Shown piece by piece: positions 25,435-35,704 of a DNA stretch of 64,000 bases. Source of the stretch: Terramyces sp. JEL0728 (lineage: Eukaryota > Chytridiomycota > Chytridiomycetes > Rhizophydiales > Terramycetaceae); the NCBI GenBank assembly GCA_027603945.1, contig JADIIU010000055.1:19255-83254 (forward strand), written 5' to 3'. The position numbers and the translations under genes were made by a program. Numbering within the stretch: the first letter of the stretch is position 1; each line of letters begins with the position of its first letter. A model generated the notes under the pieces. The model had not been told where the DNA came from and searched no databases. It saw only the letters and a program-made list of their open reading frames with translations.

Positions 25435-27264
25435 TCAATAATACGACTTGCCTTTGCTGAAATGCGACACAAACTTTGGTCTATCCAATATGATTTGGCC
25501 AAGGTCGGGATCGTCGCGAGTTTTGATTGCTTCACCAACCCGCACTACAAAGTCAAACTTTGTCCAAATGAGTGGAGAATCCATTGTTGCATTTACGCCA
25601 AACAGTGAAGCTAGTGTGCTATTGATCATGACCATAAAGAATACATGGTCAGTGACAATTCTGATTCCAGGGTATATAGGATGTTTGCAGAGTAGCCACG
25701 GGATAGTCCCCAAGAAAGCTAAAACAACCATTGCTAACTGCAAACCAAAGAATATTAAGCCGAGTGAGTATCCAGTCTCGCCCATTCGTAATACTATGGA
25801 ATTATAATCAATAATACTCTGGCTGCACCTGGATGAGGTGTGTGTATACGTTCTCTGCACGCCAGCCCTGCCTAATATTGCAAACATGGATTCAACCCCC
25901 GCAGACAAAAGTGCGGGATTGACTGATTGCATATTGGTAGTTGACCACCATAATAACGGATTAATCGAGCCTTTGACTGTTTCTGGCAGTACAGTTGAAG
26001 TTTGAACACCTTCCAGGATAGAAGTATAGGCAGTGAATAGCCAAGAAATAACAGAAGAGCCTCCTGTGGATAAAATTTCAACATTTTTAGGAGCAATGGA
26101 AGCAGGACTGCCGTCCGTCATAAAAGTAATACTAACGGATGCAGTGCGAAGATCAAAAGCCGTAGTTGTGCACAAAGGATACCCTATTTTGGAAGGGTCA
26201 GTCATGGTACAAACATTGGTTCCAGTTAAAATGGTGTTGATGGTTACTGCAGTAGAATTGCTTCTTACATAATTTACCATTGCTGGAATGTTTTCGAACC
26301 CTGTAACTTGCGTGGACATATTCTGTGCGATCCCAACAGGAATGTTACCATTGCTGGCAATATTAGCAGACGAGGCACTGTCGATACAGCTGCAGCTAGT
26401 TGAAATGTTTGTGACGTATCCACTACCAACAATTATTGTTCTATCGGCGGCAGCGTCTATTAATTGTGGTGCAATGACAAGAGTTGAAAAAGGAACATCT
26501 TCTTCGGACCTAAGAATACCCACAGCGGAACCAAAGCATAATTCTGAGAATCCCATTTCCGACTGAATAGATGGCCAATATCTATCGTATGGTTCTCCAC
26601 TCTCGGTGTAAATCAGGCATCCTAAAGTCCCAGAGTACACATAATAGTTTGATGCGTAAACTGCGGATGCAGAAAAAAGAGGCAATACGAGTGTCAACGT
26701 TTGGATGAACCATAAGACAGACAATCTACTGAGAAAAGTACGCGAAGTGCTTCGGTATGAAAGTTTGCCTGCAAAAAAGAACTTTGAAATCAAATTAGCT
26801 TGAATAAACCCGCAAGCGGCCAGACTGTATCCTTGAGGTCGAGTAATTAGACAGCCTACAAATGCAGAACCTCCCGCCAACATTGCCTTCTGCGTTGCCA
26901 AAAAACAAATCAACATCCACATTTCAAGTATGACAGTTGCAGAATATCCAAGTTGGCTTCCAAGGAATCTTACAATTAATCCATCTGGTGAATTGAGTTC
27001 CAGCAGGACTATCAGTAAAACTATATTCACAATCAGAGCAATGACTATCCATTTCATATGAAAAAGTTTGCAGTCAACCAACTCCTTTCCTCGTTTTCCC
27101 TGCTACATTAGTTGGAATTACGAATGAAGAAACGCTTTGTTGAACGGATTCGCTATCTCTGTTTACCTAGGGTTAAATAATGGCACCTCTGGATATACTT
27201 TTGCTGAATTCATGAGATAATTTAATTGGTTGATCCGTGTCGCGTTAGCCAGTCCACTTACCAT
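25435..27264 (-). CDS. Multi-pass membrane protein with cysteine-bearing ectodomain, function unknown
   Basis: 596 residues if it starts at the Met at 27264 (an alternative in-frame Met lies at 27213). Two 5' introns (20 and 19 nt) connect the N-terminus to the long exon. Hydrophobic segments: MKWIVIALIVNIVLLIVLL; a stretch around MWMLICFLATQKAML; IQTLTLVLPLFSASAVYAS; then a long ectodomain with about ten Cys (CLIYTES, CFGSAV, SCSCIDSA, CTMTDPS, PLCTTTA, SRCSQS) and several Asn-X-Ser/Thr sites; then YSLGLIFFGLQLAMVVLAF and VFFMVMINSTLASLF. It looks like a surface protein of the kind zoosporic fungi hold in families. I do not recognise it. Its stop is 24 bases from that of the C2orf81-like gene. 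Confidence 0.75.
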
Positions 27265-27369
27265 ACCATTACCAACGCCATATTACGTTATAGCCATGAG
27301 ACTGCAAGTACAGAATTACAAGCACAGAAATAAATTTATTCGTTGCCTTTCTATTAAGGCAAAACCATT

Positions 27370-27724
27370 TCAAAGCCGGTCCAAAACGCTTGCCCATTCG
27401 CTATGAAATTCTCCACTGTGTGCTTTCTTGATTGCCAACAGAGCTTCTCTGGTATCGTCTTCTAGCTCTTCGTAGTATTTGGCCGCTTCCTCTGGGTTTT
27501 CTTTAACCTTTCTCAAAAAATCCAATATTTCTGATAGAATGCATTCATTTTTCCCGTCCCTTCTGTTTCTATGTCTTTGAAGAGTATCTCTGCGATTTGC
27601 AGCGTAAGCACAACCTGTGTTAAAAAAAAGTACCTCTGCAATGGAATTCTTGCGCTTCGTCTGTAGGTTTTAAATTCATATCAGGTTTGATTTGATCGTT
27701 GTTCATTAGTGAGTTTATCTCCAT
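27370..27724 (-). CDS. Small protein, 111 residues, function unknown
   Basis: Two exons joined by a 19-nt intron (its poly-T stretch is followed by TTAACACAG) give an exact 112-codon frame. The N-terminal part ends HCRGCAY, a CxxC created across the junction; then comes a basic helix (NRRDTLQRHRNRRDGK) and a C-terminal acidic helical part (CILSEILDFLRKVKEN, EEAAKYYEELEDDTRE). Cys spacing is insufficient for a known zinc finger or twin-CX9C protein. It sits between the membrane-protein gene and GPN3 and is divergent from GPN3. Function not recognised; coding status rests on the precise intron and frame. Confidence 0.6.
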
Positions 27725-27916
27725 TTATATATTATCGCCGCAAAAATTGAGGAAAAAGAAATTTACAGTACTTTTGGAAATTCCTGAGCACAACTACAGT
27801 ACTGGGGAAATCGCCTGATCAATTCGGCGCTGATTTTTTAAAGATAATTATTTATCTCTCCTGATAAATATTTTATGCTGCAGAAATTCATTTTTCATTT
27901 TTTTTGAAACTGGGAA
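27725..27916. promoter_or_regulatory. Divergent intergenic region with repeated ACAGTACT
   Basis: 192 bases between divergent starts. The octamer ACAGTACT, with a palindromic AGTACT core, occurs at 27765-27772 and 27796-27803, starts 31 bases apart. It could be a paired factor site; there is no further evidence. Confidence 0.3.
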
Positions 27917-28761
27917 ATGGGAAAGACATGCCAATTAGTTATGGGACCGGCTGGAGCTGGAAAGAGTACTTATTGCAGCACAATGGTCACTCACTGTCAA
28001 TCTATGAGGCGGTCAATCCATCTTGTCAACTTGGATCCAGCAGCGGAATATTTTGAACATGAACCGACAATCGACATTAAGAATTTGGTTACCCTTGACG
28101 AAGTTATGCAACAATTGAATTATGGACCGAACGGAGGATTAATTTATTGCTTAGAATATTTATTGGAGAATTTGGACTGGTTGGAGAATGAATTGCAGGA
28201 TTATGACGATGACAATTTGATTATCGACTGCCCGTATTGAAATGTTAACCCTAGAGGACAGATTGAATTATATACTCATAGCAATATCATGCGACAATTA
28301 GTCGACTGTCTGCACAGATTGGGATACAGAGTCTGCGGAGTATATTTGTTGGATTCGCAATTTATTCAGGATAGTCCAAAGTTCTTTGCAGGAATAATGT
28401 CTGCTATGTCTGCCATGCTGCAGTTAGGTAGGTTTATTTAAATCCAGGAATCCCACATTTAAATGTAATGTCAAAGATGGATTTGATTGATGAAAATGAT
28501 CCTGAATTAGAGAGATTCTTCAGCGCTGACACTTCCTTATTGTTGGAAGATGTAAATGCTTCAACCAGACCAGATTTTTACAATCTCAATCAAGCTCTGG
28601 TTAGACTAATTGACGAGTTCAGCATGGTGAATCTAATTCCATTAAATATTAAAGATGAAGATTCGATCCAATACCTGCTGTCGCATATTGACAATGCAAT
28701 CCAATATGGTGAAGATCTGGAACCAAAGGAAGTTGTAGATGAAGTTGAAGATGATGAATAA
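27917..28761 (+). CDS. GPN3: GPN-loop GTPase 3
   Basis: GPN-loop GTPase that assists assembly and nuclear import of RNA polymerase II. 267 residues after introns of 21 and 20 nt. Walker A is GPAGAGKST near residue 10; the GPN loop is YGPNGGLIYCLEYLLENLDW; the switch motif DCPGQIELYTH is created by splicing the first intron (DCP|GQIE). VMSKMDL is the G4 motif, created downstream of intron 2. The C-terminal DNAIQYGEDLEPKE matches GPN3 rather than GPN1 or GPN2. The acidic end (EVVDEVEDDE) is usual. Full length, no missing motif. Confidence 0.93.
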
Positions 28762-28906
28762 AATATTTGTATTGGAATCCGTGTTCAGCTTGTAACTAAA
28801 CCCGATTAATGCCACTTCAAGGTATTGCTGCCTATAGGCATCTTTACGTGCAGTAGCAATATAAATTCCAGCTGTAAATTTTTCAGAAAGTTTGTCCGAA
28901 AGTACA

Positions 28907-31133
28907 ATGGATCTTGAACAACAAGAACGGAGGCTAAAGCTAGAGGAGTACAAAAGGAATAAATTGAAGGAAAAGGAAAGTATTCTGAAAGAATCAGGAA
29001 TAGAAAATAAACCAGCTGCACGGAAAGTGGAGCCCAAAAAGGCAGCAGGACAAAAATCTACAGCTAGAACTGTGATTAAACCAAAGGCTGTTGTGAACAA
29101 AGCTGCAAATCCTGTTGTCGCACCATCCAAAGTCAGTAAACCTGTCAAGCCAGCATCAATCAAGGGTTTCTCAATATCACGATCAAGTACAGCAAAGTCT
29201 GAAAAGCCTCTGATCGCAAAGACTACAAGAGTTCCGGCAGCAAGAACAGTGGATGAAGCCAAAAAAGCTGCGAGGAAACCAATTCCGAAACCTATTAAAC
29301 AAAGGTCAAAAGTGTCAGAATCTTCTTTGAAGAATGAAATAACAGCAGACACAATCGAGAATATATCTACTACCAGTGAAATTAAGCCAGAATTAGAACA
29401 CGAAATGACATCTGAAAAAGAAAACCAAAGAGTCAATCCAGTTCTTGAAAAACAAGATTTCAAACCAATTGTAAAAGTCCAATCAGTTGAAAGTGTATCT
29501 CTAGGCAGCGCAGAGGTTAATAAAGCACTCCCAAAACTTGTGGGGGAGCAAAAGAAAAGCAGAATTTCATTCTCTACAGAAACAAACTCTCCGCTAAAAG
29601 CTCGGATTCAAAGATTAAACACACCAAAGTACGATAGAACCCGGATTTATAACTTGGACCAGTCGGTAAAGAAATTGGAAGAGCACTTTAAGGAAATTAA
29701 ATTGGAAAGTAAGCCAGAGGTAAAAGTTGAAGAACCACCTGCACCGGAAATTAATCACATCACTCCACAGACTTCTGCTCCTATACCGCCGTCAGCTGGC
29801 AATTTGATATTTGACACCTACTCTCCTGCTGATTCCTTTGACTCGGAAAATGTATTTGAAGATTCACCGCTATTACACGCAGGCAAAAGTCTTAAAAATA
29901 CCTGGGACTTTAACGATTCCCCTATCCTGGATAAGAGAGCCGCAGATCAAGTTTTCAAGACTCCGGGTAGCCAAAAAACTCTAGACATTTTCAATGAGGT
30001 TTCTGCCCCAACACCTGGATTCAATGAAAATATGTTTGAAGAAAGTTGCAATCCAAGTCAAACACCAAGCAAGAATTACGAAATGTCTTTCTCTGGACAT
30101 GTTCCAGATATGGATATTTCAGTTATGGATGACGAAGGAGAATTTAATCTTCCCGACTTTGAAGAGGATGACTATCCTGGTGTTGGCGGGCTATTGCAGG
30201 AAAATACTCTTTTGAAAAACGACACACCTGAAAGCGATATTGCTGGTGGACCTGATGTGCTGGAAGAGCCTACCCATAGGGAACAGGCTTGGAATCTCAG
30301 TGATGCAATTAGACAAGCGCAAGTAATCTATTTTTGATTATAGCAAAATGACCAAGCAACAGCCAGACTAATATTTGATGAATTACTGGTCAATCCGTCC
30401 CCTGATGTCTATATCGAATATGCACGATATGAAGAAATGTGGCAGAATTACAGTAAAGTTGCAGACTTGTTTTTCCAGGCCGCAGACTACTTCAACAGTG
30501 CCAGAGAATTGGAAATTATCGACGAAGCATATCGCGGGTTTGAAATGAGGCTGGGACAAGAATACTTGTTCTACAATGATAATGGAATTAGCGATCTTTC
30601 AATCGAAGAAATCCAACAGAGCAAGCTCCCTGACAATGTTCTTAAGGACCTCGATATTGAGAGTTTCAATAATGAGAAATTGCCAAATGAATTCAAAGTA
30701 TTGAAGAAGGATCGAAAAGAAGCTGTAAATGAAATTGTAAATCTATTGGGCATGTATTGACTAACGGTAGGCGAACTAAAAATATCCAAACCAGTAAAAC
30801 TTGCCCCAGTCTTTCCGTCCCTACCTAAACCGGAAAAGAAGGTAAAAATTGGAGTACCAGTAAGACAAGATGAAGCAAACATAACAATCTTGACCCCAAT
30901 GAAAGTAAAGCCAAAATTGCAAAAAGAATACGGCACGGATACAGTAATCACACCTGCTAGGAGATCTAGGCGTCTTTTTGACGAAGGCGAATACCACTGT
31001 TCTACCAATCCTGACGAGGAAGGAGCAAGTACAAAAGAAAAGGTTCAAACTTTGCTAAGTGAGAATGGGTATGCTTATGCGCCAAACAAGGTAGTTTGTA
31101 TTAACCAAGAATATTGAATTTCGTTTAGAATAA
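28907..31133 (+). CDS. CKAP2-like microtubule-associated protein
   Basis: 721 residues with introns of 21, 21 and 19 nt. The Met at 28907 starts a charged helix (RRLKLEEYKRNKLKEKE) followed by a long basic Lys/Ala/Pro-rich region, typical of microtubule binders, then an acidic stretch (DEGEFNLPDFEEDDYPG). The C-terminal third has a TPR-like helical segment (ARLIFDELLVNPSPDVYIEYARYEE, spread over 25 residues) and ends ITPARRSRRLFDEGE ... YAPNKNIEFRLE. This order, with the ITPxRRSRR motif and a final PNK, matches the CKAP2/CKAP2L C-terminal domain as I know it; those proteins act at the mitotic spindle. The intron at 30750-30770 is GC-AG. The last intron (19 nt) replaces an otherwise premature NKVVCINQEY end. 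Convergent with EFHB-like, 25 bases apart. Confidence 0.62.
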
Positions 31134-31158
31134 AAAGTTTACCAGTATATTCACAAAA

Positions 31159-32593
31159 TCAAACGGTTTCCATTTTTGCAGCCAAAATCTTTAGGTTGTC
31201 TTTCCCATAGACATTTCTTGCAGTTGGATACATCAAACCTAAATCAATACCTATTTACCTTTAGCACCTAGTTCGTCACCGTAATTCTAGAGTTAATTAT
31301 TCGATACAGTTTTATCTGCTAGTTTCTTTGGTCCCATTCCTTTTCTTCCAGATGCATCTCTTATGGTTGGAACACCAAACACATGCTCTTGTCCGAATTG
31401 TGACAATATTTGGTGCTTGACTGCAGTCGTACCTCCAATATCGTCTTCTGTAATCTTTTTTGAGATCTTTATATCCTCAATTGCTGCTAATTTTGGAATT
31501 ATGTGTCTTTGTAAATCGAGATCGTCGATATGCCTCATTGTTAGTCCTGCTGGAGGTCTTTTATCAATAGGTATTTTGACGTGATTAGTTGAAATGGGTT
31601 TTGGAACATTGCCGAGTAGGTCTGAAACGTGGATATCTTTAATTGGGTGTTTTACGCCAAAGGTATGGTCAGGAGGGAGGTGTGCCAAGGTGCTTTTTAG
31701 TCTACTTTAGTAACAATTACGGGTCAAACACTTTTCCAATTTCTGGCTGGTGTCTATCATGAAAGGCAGCCAGTCCAGCACTGATAATCTTTTGTTCCAA
31801 TTCCCTATCACTTAGCGTCGAATACCTTCTTCTGTTTTCCTTCCAGTACAGAGCCTCCTTTACTTTTCCTCCATCGTTAGCTAATCGTTTCATTTCAACA
31901 GTCTCTCTGTATTCAGCTGGTCGCCAATTAGGGTCGTAATGCTTCTTTTGTTCCCCAGGCCCATATGAGCCATGAGATAAAATGTATCTCTGTCTAATCA
32001 TCGGGTCGTCGTCGGGTTTCTTTGGTGGGTACATTATTTTCCCAACAGATTCGTCTTTTGTAAATATGTAAATACCTAATTGGGTGACTTTACCGAATCT
32101 GAAATTGTCAGCTTTGGTGAATCCTGGCAATACGGCGTCACTTCCGGCAGATCTTCCTAATATTTGGTGTTCTTTGCGGTGATAAGCTCGTTCGCGGTTA
32201 TCCTCCAATTCCTGATGTAAGAAATGCTATACTTGTAGCAGAGGGTTCAAACGATTTGGCGCCAAGACATCTGCAGCCTAGATTAAGTTTCACTTACAGA
32301 ATCTTGACAATTCATTCTTACTCCATGTGCCAAACATTTGATTTTTTCAATTTCATCCATCACATTTCCCCGTAGTCCGTACTTTGCTGATGAGTTTTCA
32401 ACAATCTTTTCTTTTGAATACTGAATTAATGCTCATTACGTTTGTTTTGTAATTCCAGTCGAAACATACCTTTGTCGACAGGGTTTTGTCCACTTGCGCG
32501 CTTGTCCCCGCCTTTATTAATTGGTTTTACTGCCAAAACTTCTGGGTATTGGTTAGGCATTGGTCCTGGGATCCTTTTTGTCGCTAGTGTCAT
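31159..32593 (-). CDS. EFHB-like axonemal microtubule inner protein
   Basis: About 435 residues, six introns. Recognised by the repeated FGV/NYGDE pattern of EFHB: LGRSAGSDAVLPGF, FGKVTQLGIYIFTKDESVGK, GSYGPGEQKKHYDPNWRP, HTFGVKHPIKDIHV, HVFGVPTIRDASGR, and, after a 21-nt intron, NYGDELGAKG then LMYPTARNVYGKD. Vertebrate EFHB binds the lumen of doublet microtubules in motile cilia. No EF-hand loop is visible, and the protein is about half vertebrate length. Introns of 20, 21, 19, 21 and 20 nt are clear; the most 5' one is uncertain (a 29-nt choice keeps the frame, while the 19-nt choice ending ATTCAG does not). Start MTLATKRIPGPMP at 32593. Confidence 0.75.
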
Positions 32594-32645
32594 TTACAAA
32601 AAAGTTGAATTTCATGACATCATAAACCAAACGTAATCAGATTTA

Positions 32646-33979
32646 TTAGCGATTAATATCTTTCGACCAAGCTGGGATTGCTCTACCATGCCCATATGCA
32701 GGAAGGTACAGCAGGTTTTCCATGCTGCTTGTGGAATTTTGTTTCTGAAGTAAGCTTGCGGTAGGTTTAAATAGCCGATTTGGATCATGCTTGACATTGA
32801 CTTGTACCTGTTTGTTAGCGAATATTACCTTTTCCGCCAATTTCGCCAACCGAGCTTGCTTTTCTCGTTCTTCTTCCTCTTTCTTCAATCTGTACGCTGC
32901 CTTCTTTTCCAGGTATTGATCTTGGAATAGCTTTTGCTTCATGTTGATTAAATGCAGATTGGCGGGCTTTGGTTTAAGCTCCTGTTTTGACTCTTGCCTT
33001 ATTAGCTCGAGTTCTTCCTTTTGTTTCGCTAGTAGCTGTCGCTTCAGCTCTTGCTTTTGTCTTTCAGTCTTTTTCCGCTCTTCTTCCTCCTTATTTGCTT
33101 TCAGTTTCCGCTCATTTTGTTTTCGTATTTCATCATTTTTGGCTTTCCTCCACAGCATCACCTGAAACCTTTTCATTTCTCTATCTTCCTGGATTTGAGC
33201 TGGTTCTGATTTCACTGTTTTTTCTGGTTTAGGGATTAGTTCATCCTTTGGTTTGTTTTTCCAGAATTGAATGGCATCTTTGTTTGCCTTGTACTTTTCC
33301 TCATAGTCCTTGAACCAACTATCATGAGCTTGTGCCTCTTCATAGTTTACCAAAGGCAACTTTCTTGCGCAGATCCTATATAGTTTATCCCCGTGATATT
33401 TCCTCGCCAATTTGACAAATGATTGGTGATTTGAAGGTTCCCAACCGCCTTCATGGCCGTACTTGCTCACAAAATTCTGAAATTCCACTACTTCTGGTAA
33501 TAAGTTTGATGGTTGAGTGTTCAACTTTGCAGAAGACGATGACTTGGCCAATGATACACTCTCGACTTTCTCTATTCCAGCCTGGATTGTCTTTATTTCG
33601 GACGATAGTAATCGTTCATGGTCCAGCAATTCTTTCATAGAGTCTCTTTGATATTCTTTTAGTATTAGAATCCTGCACTCGATTGCTTCCATCATTTGTT
33701 TAATCGAGGCAACGTCTACATTAATAATATATACAGTGGCTTCCCAGTTGAGGATCTGCCACTACGTTTTGAAATTCTTTGATTGATCTTTTAATATTAT
33801 TCAACTGTCCACTCTCTTCATCATCTGCATAAGCACAAATTACTTGATTCCAGCCTAATTAACTCGAATGACGGGGGAATAATTCCTAAATCCATCAACC
33901 TCTTGCAATTTGCATTTATTTCCTTTTCCAATATCGACACTCTATTCTCAGTTCAGCATTACTTTGAAATGTTGGACAT
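32646..33979 (-). CDS. CCDC112-like coiled-coil protein
   Basis: 424 residues after introns of 21, 19 and 19 nt (exact frame). The core EVVEFQNFVSKYGHEGGW, NHQSFVKLARKYHGDK and HDSWFKDYEEKYKANKDAIQ matches the CCDC112 signature (YGxHGGWDDYDHQSF, HExWYxEY). Long highly charged coiled coil follows (KLKANKEEEERKKTERQK and beyond), then RLFKPTASLLQK and a C-terminal RAIPAWSKDINR. In animals CCDC112 is a centriolar-satellite protein needed for ciliogenesis. The first three short exons are found only through the mini-introns; the Met at 33979 is the first in frame. Confidence 0.75.
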
Positions 33980-34006
33980 ACGCGTAAAATTAACAATTTT
34001 ATTTCA

Positions 34007-34477
34007 TTAGTTTGTTAATTTATCTTGGTGGAAAATACAGTCGTGCGATATTATTTCATGCGTCGTACAAGCGCAATTCGGGGTTTGCAGCCAGTGCCTG
34101 TGAAACTTTGAATCTAATTCGAATCCCCATATTTTCTGAATCGCATATTCGATCTTTTCAACAGCGTTTGATATCAGCTTGCTGCTCTTTATCCTATCCT
34201 CAATCTTGGGAATTTCATATATCAGTTCCGCAAGCTTAAATACTCTTTCCATTCCTGTATGAAGGCCGACAAGGTTCTTTATTTGCGCTTGAGATAGTTC
34301 GTTGCGTATCGCAAGTGAGTATCCAATCATTTGCACCTTTCCATTATGGTCAAAGTAGCAACATGATTTGGCGATATCGTGAGCATACTTTGCGCCGTAT
34401 TGCTGGCAGAACAGCTGATATTCAGGCGTAGTCGCTAGCTTCTGCAAATAATGATCGATTTGATTTATTTCTGGCAT
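34007..34477 (-). CDS. Orphan protein, 156 residues, with C-terminal Cys/His motif
   Basis: Uninterrupted frame starting MPEINQIDHYLQKLA and ending CIFHQDKLTN. It is mostly helical and soluble, with no signal peptide or membrane segment. The C-terminus has W-x3-P-x-C-x-C-x8-C-x2-H (HRHWLQTPNCAC ... DCIFH), a possible zinc site. The pattern reminds me of small Cys/His-tailed proteins seen in tailed phages, but this is an impression only. It lies between CCDC112-like (27 bases) and the DHHC gene. No intron is needed. Confidence 0.6.
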   Translation of the reverse strand: MPEINQIDHYLQKLATTPEYQLFCQQYGAKYAHDIAKSCCYFDHNGKVQMIGYSLAIRNELSQAQIKNLVGLHTGMERVFKLAELIYEIPKIEDRIKSSKLISNAVEKIEYAIQKIWGFELDSKFHRHWLQTPNCACTTHEIISHDCIFHQDKLTN

Positions 34478-34711
34478 TTGGAGTAACTTTTTTCTTCCAT
34501 CAATCTCTTCTGACTCATCTCACATTGACATGCCATTTTTCTGGTGTATGGCGAAATATGGTGAAGGCAAGAAAGCTTAATATGGTATGAAACAATGTGT
34601 AGCTGGTATATTACAAGCGCCAGATATTTAGCGCACTCATGGGAAATAGCAGCTTTCAATGCAATGTGGAAATACCGCATAGACCTGCATGACATTGACA
34701 CTGCATAAAAA

Positions 34712-35696
34712 TTGCTTGAAATATTAATAGTATCACTCCGCTTGGTATTTTCCTGCTTGGTGTTCATATGGGTCCTAAATGTATTAGGGCAATACGACCC
34801 TTTAATCCCTCCACTTGTTATCTGTCCTGATTTGGAGAATCGATTGCTCCATTTGTGGTTATTAAGCATGGATTTGTGCGGCAGTTTTTTCTTTGAAAAT
34901 GGAAGTATTCCTGGTGTATTTAGGAGGTACCAACTATCTAATATTGTGATTCTATTACCAGCGCTGAGTTACTGTACATTATTTCACCAATGGATTTCAA
35001 AGTTTTCCCTGTTTATTTACATTTCAACAGTCAGTTACACACTGGTTAATTTATTCAAGAGCGTCAACACGAATCCTGGGTATGTGAAACAAATGGAATG
35101 CAAGACTCCTTTGACTGATGCGTTGATGGATGACTTGCTGTCGAAATATTGCAGAGATTGTGATGCAGATAAACCATCCAGGGCACATCATTGCAAAAAA
35201 TGTCGCAGATGCATCCACCGATTTGATCACCATTGTATTTGGATAAATAACTGTGTCGGATACTATAATCAAGGGCATTTTATCCGGCTGGTTTACGGTG
35301 CAACAATCCTATGCATTGAAACTTTAGTATTACTGGCTTACAGCATGATGTATTTACTGGAAGGCGCGGATGAGGATTTCACATTTATCGAAGTAATTTA
35401 TCCTGATATAGATGATCGTATTCGCCTCAGTTACCATTTTCCTCGTTCCTACGACAACAATCATGGCCATGATGTGCTACAATCAAACCGTCTTGCTGGC
35501 CAGTAACCGGACGACTGTAGAAAACTTGTCTTACGTGGATGATAAAGAACTTGGGGTTGAAAAGCCTAATCCGTATGATATGGGACTGGTTGGTAATGTC
35601 AAGCAAATTCTGGGAGATAATCCGTGGCTATGGATAGTGCCGAAAGATATGAAGCCAAAAGGAAATTATGAACTTGCAGACCCATACATGTTTTAA
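34712..35696 (+). CDS. DHHC palmitoyltransferase
   Basis: Protein S-acyltransferase of endomembranes. The cysteine-rich domain reads KYCRDCDADKPSRAHHCKK, then CRRCIHRFDHHCIWINNCVG, with the catalytic DHHC intact. Hydrophobic segments: EILIVSLRLVFSCLVFIWVL; NIVILLPALSYCTLF; LFIYISTVSYTLVNLF; ATILCIETLVLLAYSMMYLL; and VFASVTIFLVPTTTIMAMM, the last joined by a 19-nt intron (35392-35410). A TTVE motif follows the last segment (the TTxE element), then a PWLWIVP tail. The frame opens at 34712 with no ATG before the first membrane segment; an ATTAATAG element just after it suggests a 3' splice site and an unplaced first exon. The first in-frame ATG (34868) would remove membrane segment 1. Confidence 0.85.
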
Positions 35697-35704
35697 TATA
35701 TATA

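Noticed and set aside
28642..29463. 273-codon minus-strand frame
   Set aside because: Antisense of the Lys/Ala-rich CKAP2-like N-terminus and GPN3 end; hydrophobic, repetitive composition typical of a shadow.
34465..34869. 134-codon minus-strand frame
   Set aside because: Overlaps the DHHC N-terminal exon and the orphan start; no family features.
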